From assembly GCF_027498035.1 (NCBI RefSeq), contig NZ_CP114978.1:620001-684000 (forward strand): a DNA stretch of 64,000 bases. The letters run 5' to 3'. Below are positions 61,114 to 64,000 of the stretch, one piece after another (positions within the stretch are counted from its first letter, which is position 1; every line of letters starts with the position of its first letter). Position numbers and translations under genes: made by a program. Origin of the DNA: Pseudoxanthomonas sp. (GTDB taxonomy: Bacteria > Pseudomonadota > Gammaproteobacteria > Xanthomonadales > Xanthomonadaceae). The notes below the pieces were generated by a model that had not been told where the DNA came from, ran no database searches, and saw nothing but the letters and a program-made list of their open reading frames with translations.

Positions 61114-62790
61114 ATGACACGTCTTCGCGCGGTGGTATGCATGGCGCTGCTGTCCGTAGCAGTCATGCCGACGGTCCGGGCTGCGGTGAAGCTCGATCTT
61201 TCGTATGTGGAAAAAAAATCGGTCGAGTACCGGCGCTTCAAGAGCTATGTCGATCGTGCGGTGGCGGGGGATCCGGCGTACGGATTTTCAGCGACGGATG
61301 CGGCATACATGTATCGCCTGACCGGCGAGCGGCCTTATGGCCTGCTGGCCGTGCGCATGGTCGATGACCAGGTCAGCGCTGCCGAAGCGGCGATGGCCAA
61401 TGGCCAGGCGCCTCCCATCGCCGATGATTCATACCTGTACGTCGGCCCGATGCTCCGCGACCTCGCGCTTGCCTACGACTGGTGCGGCGACCTGGTGACG
61501 CCCAGGCAGAAATCCCGCTGGAAATCCTATGCAGACCAGGCGGTGGCCAATGTGTGGCATCCCTATGTGGCCCGCTGGGGCGGACACTGGCTGCCCGGCA
61601 ACGGCTGGGCCATCGACGATCCGGGCAACAACTATTTCTACAGCTTCCTGGAAGCCACCATGTACTGGTCGCTGGCCAGCGAGAATTCTGCCTGGGACAA
61701 CCTGCTGCAACGGGACCGACTGCCCTTGCTGACTTCGTACCTGGCCACGTTGGCAGGCGGCGGCAGTCGCGAGGGAACCAGCTATGGCGCGTCGTTCCGC
61801 ACGCTGTTTGGCCTGTATCGCCTATGGCGGGATAGCAACGGCAAGGACCTGGCCAATGCCAACGCGCACCTGACCGACACCATCCATTATTGGGTCCATG
61901 CCACGGTCCCGACCATGGACCAGTTCGCGCCGATCGGCGACCAGCCGCGCGTATCGGTCCCCGAGCTCTACGACTACGAGCGCCAGCTGATGCTCGAAGC
62001 CCGCGCACTGACGCACGATGCCGCGGCGGCTGGCGAAGCGTCCTGGTGGCTGCACCACATCTCGATCAAGGAGATGACCAATAGTTTCAATAGCCGGCAT
62101 GACCTGCTGTCTGCTGGCAAGGGCGGTGCCGCGCCGAATGCGTTGGTCTATCACGCGAGCGGAGTAGGGCAGCTGTTTGCCCGCACCGACTGGAGCAGGA
62201 AGGCCGTGTGGCTGAATTTCAGCGCCGGGCCTTATGACCAGAGCCACGCCCATCAGGCACAAGGCGCGGTGACCCTTTTTGCAGGCGACTGGCTCACCGT
62301 CTCGGAGAATATCTGGAGCCATAGCGGCATCCAGCAGGGGACTGAAACCAATAACGTCGTGCGCTTCGAGCGTGGCGGCAAACCGGTGCCGCAGGTCAGC
62401 CCGACCACGTCCTCACTGCAACTGGTCAGTACCGGCGCGAACGGGGAAGTCCATGCCGTGGCCAATCTGACCCCTGCATACGGAGGAAATCCCGCGGTGC
62501 GCGGCTGGCAACGCGCCATCGATTTCAAAGGTCGTGCCCTGACCGTCCATGACACCTTCACTACCAGTCCCGGTACCGAGGCCGTCTTCCAGCTCAACGT
62601 GCCGACCAAGCCGACGATCGAAGGCAACATCGCGACGGCGGGCGCGCTACGGGTCACGGTCCTGTCGCCGGCCGGCGCAAGGCTGACGGCGGTCGACTGG
62701 ACCAAAGTGGACAAGGACTACACCCGCGGCTGGAGGCTCGATGTGCGCGGGCCGGGCAATCAGTTCATCGTGAAGCTGGAGGCCAACTAG
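61114..62790 (+). CDS. Secreted heparinase II/III-like polysaccharide lyase
   Basis: A 558-residue protein with a signal peptide (MTRLRAVVCMALLSVAVMPTVRA). An alpha-helical toroid domain (about residues 40-330) shows YLYVGPMLRDLALAYDWCGD, LPGNGWAIDDPGNNYFYS and GGGSREGTSYG. A beta-sandwich heparinase domain follows, with VWLNFSAGPYDQSHAHQAQGAVTLF. Lyases of this fold cleave uronic-acid-containing glycans by beta-elimination, consistent with an aminouronic acid polymer made by this locus. A periplasmic role in trimming or clearing the polymer is likely. Its last four bases overlap the convergent hydrolase gene. Confidence 0.85.
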   Translation: MTRLRAVVCMALLSVAVMPTVRAAVKLDLSYVEKKSVEYRRFKSYVDRAVAGDPAYGFSATDAAYMYRLTGERPYGLLAVRMVDDQVSAAEAAMANGQAPPIADDSYLYVGPMLRDLALAYDWCGDLVTPRQKSRWKSYADQAVANVWHPYVARWGGHWLPGNGWAIDDPGNNYFYSFLEATMYWSLASENSAWDNLLQRDRLPLLTSYLATLAGGGSREGTSYGASFRTLFGLYRLWRDSNGKDLANANAHLTDTIHYWVHATVPTMDQFAPIGDQPRVSVPELYDYERQLMLEARALTHDAAAAGEASWWLHHISIKEMTNSFNSRHDLLSAGKGGAAPNALVYHASGVGQLFARTDWSRKAVWLNFSAGPYDQSHAHQAQGAVTLFAGDWLTVSENIWSHSGIQQGTETNNVVRFERGGKPVPQVSPTTSSLQLVSTGANGEVHAVANLTPAYGGNPAVRGWQRAIDFKGRALTVHDTFTTSPGTEAVFQLNVPTKPTIEGNIATAGALRVTVLSPAGARLTAVDWTKVDKDYTRGWRLDVRGPGNQFIVKLEAN

Positions 62791-63668
62791 CGCAGTTGAG
62801 AAGCGTATGCAGGCGCCCGTGCAATCGCAGGCTCCGGCAGTTCATCGCGCGCAACCTGGGGGAAATGCAGGCACAGCCAGTGTTCGATGGTATCGAGCAG
62901 CCGCCGGCGGTCATCAGCCAGGATGTAGGTATGGTCAACCTCTCCCAGGAAGCTGACGCTGATGCCCGGATGGGCCGCCAGCGTCCTTCCATAGCACTCG
63001 CCAAACTGGCGTTGGTGGTTGAAATACCAGCTGGCCCCGCCGCTGTAGATGAAGCAGAGCTTGAGCCCGCGCTGGACCATCCCGGCCAGTTCATCCCGTA
63101 CGCGCGCCTGTGGGGGAAATTCGACCCGGAACTGCGAGCCTGTGGACGCAGCAGCCGCAGCCGGGGGCTGTAACCGCCGTGCAAGCGCACGCAGCACGCG
63201 CGACGGGTCCAACAGGCGTGGCAGGTAGTGTCGAACCTTGAATCCAGCGGTGGGATAGGCATAGCCATCCAGGAAGACAGCGCCAGCCACTGCCTCATCG
63301 CCCTGGGCGACGAGGTGGGCGTTCTGCGCGCCCGAGCACAGGCCGATCAACACGAAGCGGCTGCAACCCGCCTGCTTGCGCAGCAAGGCCATGGCACTGG
63401 AAACGTCACTTCGCACCTGCTGCTCGCGCGACTGCGATTCGTTGCTGGCACCGCTGTCGCCCACCGTCGACAGGTCGAAGCGCAACGTCGGGAAGCCACA
63501 TGCATTGAGCCGCCGGGTCATCTGCACGTGCATGCGAAACGGCCCGACGCGGTGCACCAGCCCGGCATTGAGCACGATCACGCCGGTCGTGCGCGAGTCA
63601 GAGGAGGGATAGCCCACGATCCCCAGCAGGTGCTGGGCGCGGCCGAACCGGGTGGCATGCTCATGCAT
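62787..63668 (-). CDS. Alpha/beta hydrolase (exosortase A-associated hydrolase 1-like)
   Basis: A 293-residue alpha/beta-hydrolase. GVIVLNAGLVHRVGPFRMHV holds the oxyanion region, RFDLSTVGDSG the strand after it, VLIGLCSGAQNAH the nucleophile elbow with Cys-Ser in G-L-C-S-G, and GEVDHTYILAD the catalytic His. The pattern resembles the hydrolase 1 family found beside exosortase A (XrtA). It could also serve as a stand-alone thioesterase; this is speculation. The gene overlaps the upstream partial gene by eight bases and is tail-to-tail with the lyase. Confidence 0.78.
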   Translation of the reverse strand: MHEHATRFGRAQHLLGIVGYPSSDSRTTGVIVLNAGLVHRVGPFRMHVQMTRRLNACGFPTLRFDLSTVGDSGASNESQSREQQVRSDVSSAMALLRKQAGCSRFVLIGLCSGAQNAHLVAQGDEAVAGAVFLDGYAYPTAGFKVRHYLPRLLDPSRVLRALARRLQPPAAAAASTGSQFRVEFPPQARVRDELAGMVQRGLKLCFIYSGGASWYFNHQRQFGECYGRTLAAHPGISVSFLGEVDHTYILADDRRRLLDTIEHWLCLHFPQVARDELPEPAIARAPAYASQLR

Positions 63669-64000
63669 AGGTTGACTCCTTTACGCGACGGGTCACGATG
63701 TCGATCAGCTCGTGTGACTGGATCATGGTTTCCAGCCCCGCCAGGTCATCCCACGGCGTGGGCAGTGAAAGCGAGGCGACCTCGGCACCGGTCCTGCTGA
63801 AGCGATGTGTGGGCGCGGTTGCGTCGGTCGTCGCGGAATGCAGGACCAGCATGCGTCGTTGCGGCAAATCAAGCCTCAGCTCGGCCAGCTGCCGCCGAAA
63901 GGACGCGCCGGTGGCAAACCCCTGCCATTGGCCCGCCAGTGCCGCGGCCGGCCGTGGTGCCGCGAAGCGATTGAGGTCGAAGCGGAGCGCGGCTTGTAGC
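63661..64000 (-). CDS. C-terminal part of an unidentified protein, possibly a hydrolase (truncated by window edge)
   Basis: The minus-strand frame is open from the window edge and ends at 63661. About 112 residues are visible, including LRFDLNRFAAP and LPTPWDDLAGLETMIQSHELID. The part begins inside the gene, so its start lies beyond 64000. The pairing with the adjacent hydrolase, with an eight-base overlap, suggests related functions, but no catalytic motif can be identified in this fragment. Confidence 0.5.
   Translation of the reverse strand, partial: LQAALRFDLNRFAAPRPAAALAGQWQGFATGASFRRQLAELRLDLPQRRMLVLHSATTDATAPTHRFSRTGAEVASLSLPTPWDDLAGLETMIQSHELIDIVTRRVKESTYA

Noticed and set aside
62787..63668. 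Stand-alone type II thioesterase for the NRPS
   Set aside because: It is an alpha/beta hydrolase, but it is 14 kb away, on the opposite strand and closer to exosortase-associated hydrolases. There is no specific thioesterase evidence.

Overview
The window is high-GC gammaproteobacterial DNA. The order clpA, infA (minus), aat (minus), an acyltransferase, trxB (minus), ftsK, lolA, rarA, crcB, together with an acnD-prpF pair, points to the family Xanthomonadaceae (Lysobacteraceae), for example Pseudoxanthomonas, Luteimonas, Lysobacter or Stenotrophomonas. This is inferred from gene order and protein character; no species call is possible by eye.

Region 1 (1-20059) is housekeeping. It holds the 3' part of clpA, infA with a clear promoter and terminator, aat and a GNAT-like acyltransferase in one operon, trxB divergent from ftsK, a secreted transglutaminase-like protein, lolA, rarA overlapping crcB, a GTAG-headed inverted repeat, a cyclopropane-fatty-acid-synthase-type methyltransferase, a small DUF4124-type secreted protein, acnD-prpF of the 2-methylcitrate cycle, an M14-type metallopeptidase and a histidine phosphatase.

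Region 2 (about 20060-26890) is accessory. A gene-poor stretch precedes a Wadjet-type SMC plasmid-defence operon, jetA-jetB-jetC. The fourth gene, jetD (the nuclease subunit), seems to survive only as about 29 codons. It ends at a sequence that looks like the terminus of an IS3-family element, and no transposase remains.

Region 3 (26891-64000) is a large surface-polysaccharide locus with a hybrid NRPS/PKS assembly line inside it. Genes for a UDP-HexNAc dehydrogenase and a C4-epimerase (the Vi-antigen TviB/TviC pair) are followed by a phosphopantetheinyl transferase, a polyprenyl glycosylphosphotransferase, a methyltransferase, a secreted beta-rich protein and a JmjC/cupin oxygenase-like protein. 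Then come an A-PCP-KS-AT-ACP-aminotransferase megasynthase, interrupted by a one-base frameshift in the KS domain, and a C-A-PCP-C-A-PCP NRPS with no release domain. A minus-strand operon (two glycosyltransferases flanking an oxidoreductase-epimerase fusion) follows. A plus-strand operon then carries two polysaccharide deacetylases, an O-antigen-ligase/polymerase, a flippase, two glycosyltransferases, an unknown membrane-anchored protein and a heparinase-like lyase. Two minus-strand genes, one a clear alpha/beta hydrolase and one truncated by the window edge, close the window.

My reading of region 3 is that it builds an aminouronic-acid-containing surface glycan and a short amino-acid/polyketide chain together: a branched aliphatic residue extended by malonate and aminated to a beta-amino acid, then two glycines. 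The absence of a thioesterase, with deacetylases and sugar machinery around it, suggests that the chain may be attached to the glycan. That linkage is a hypothesis.
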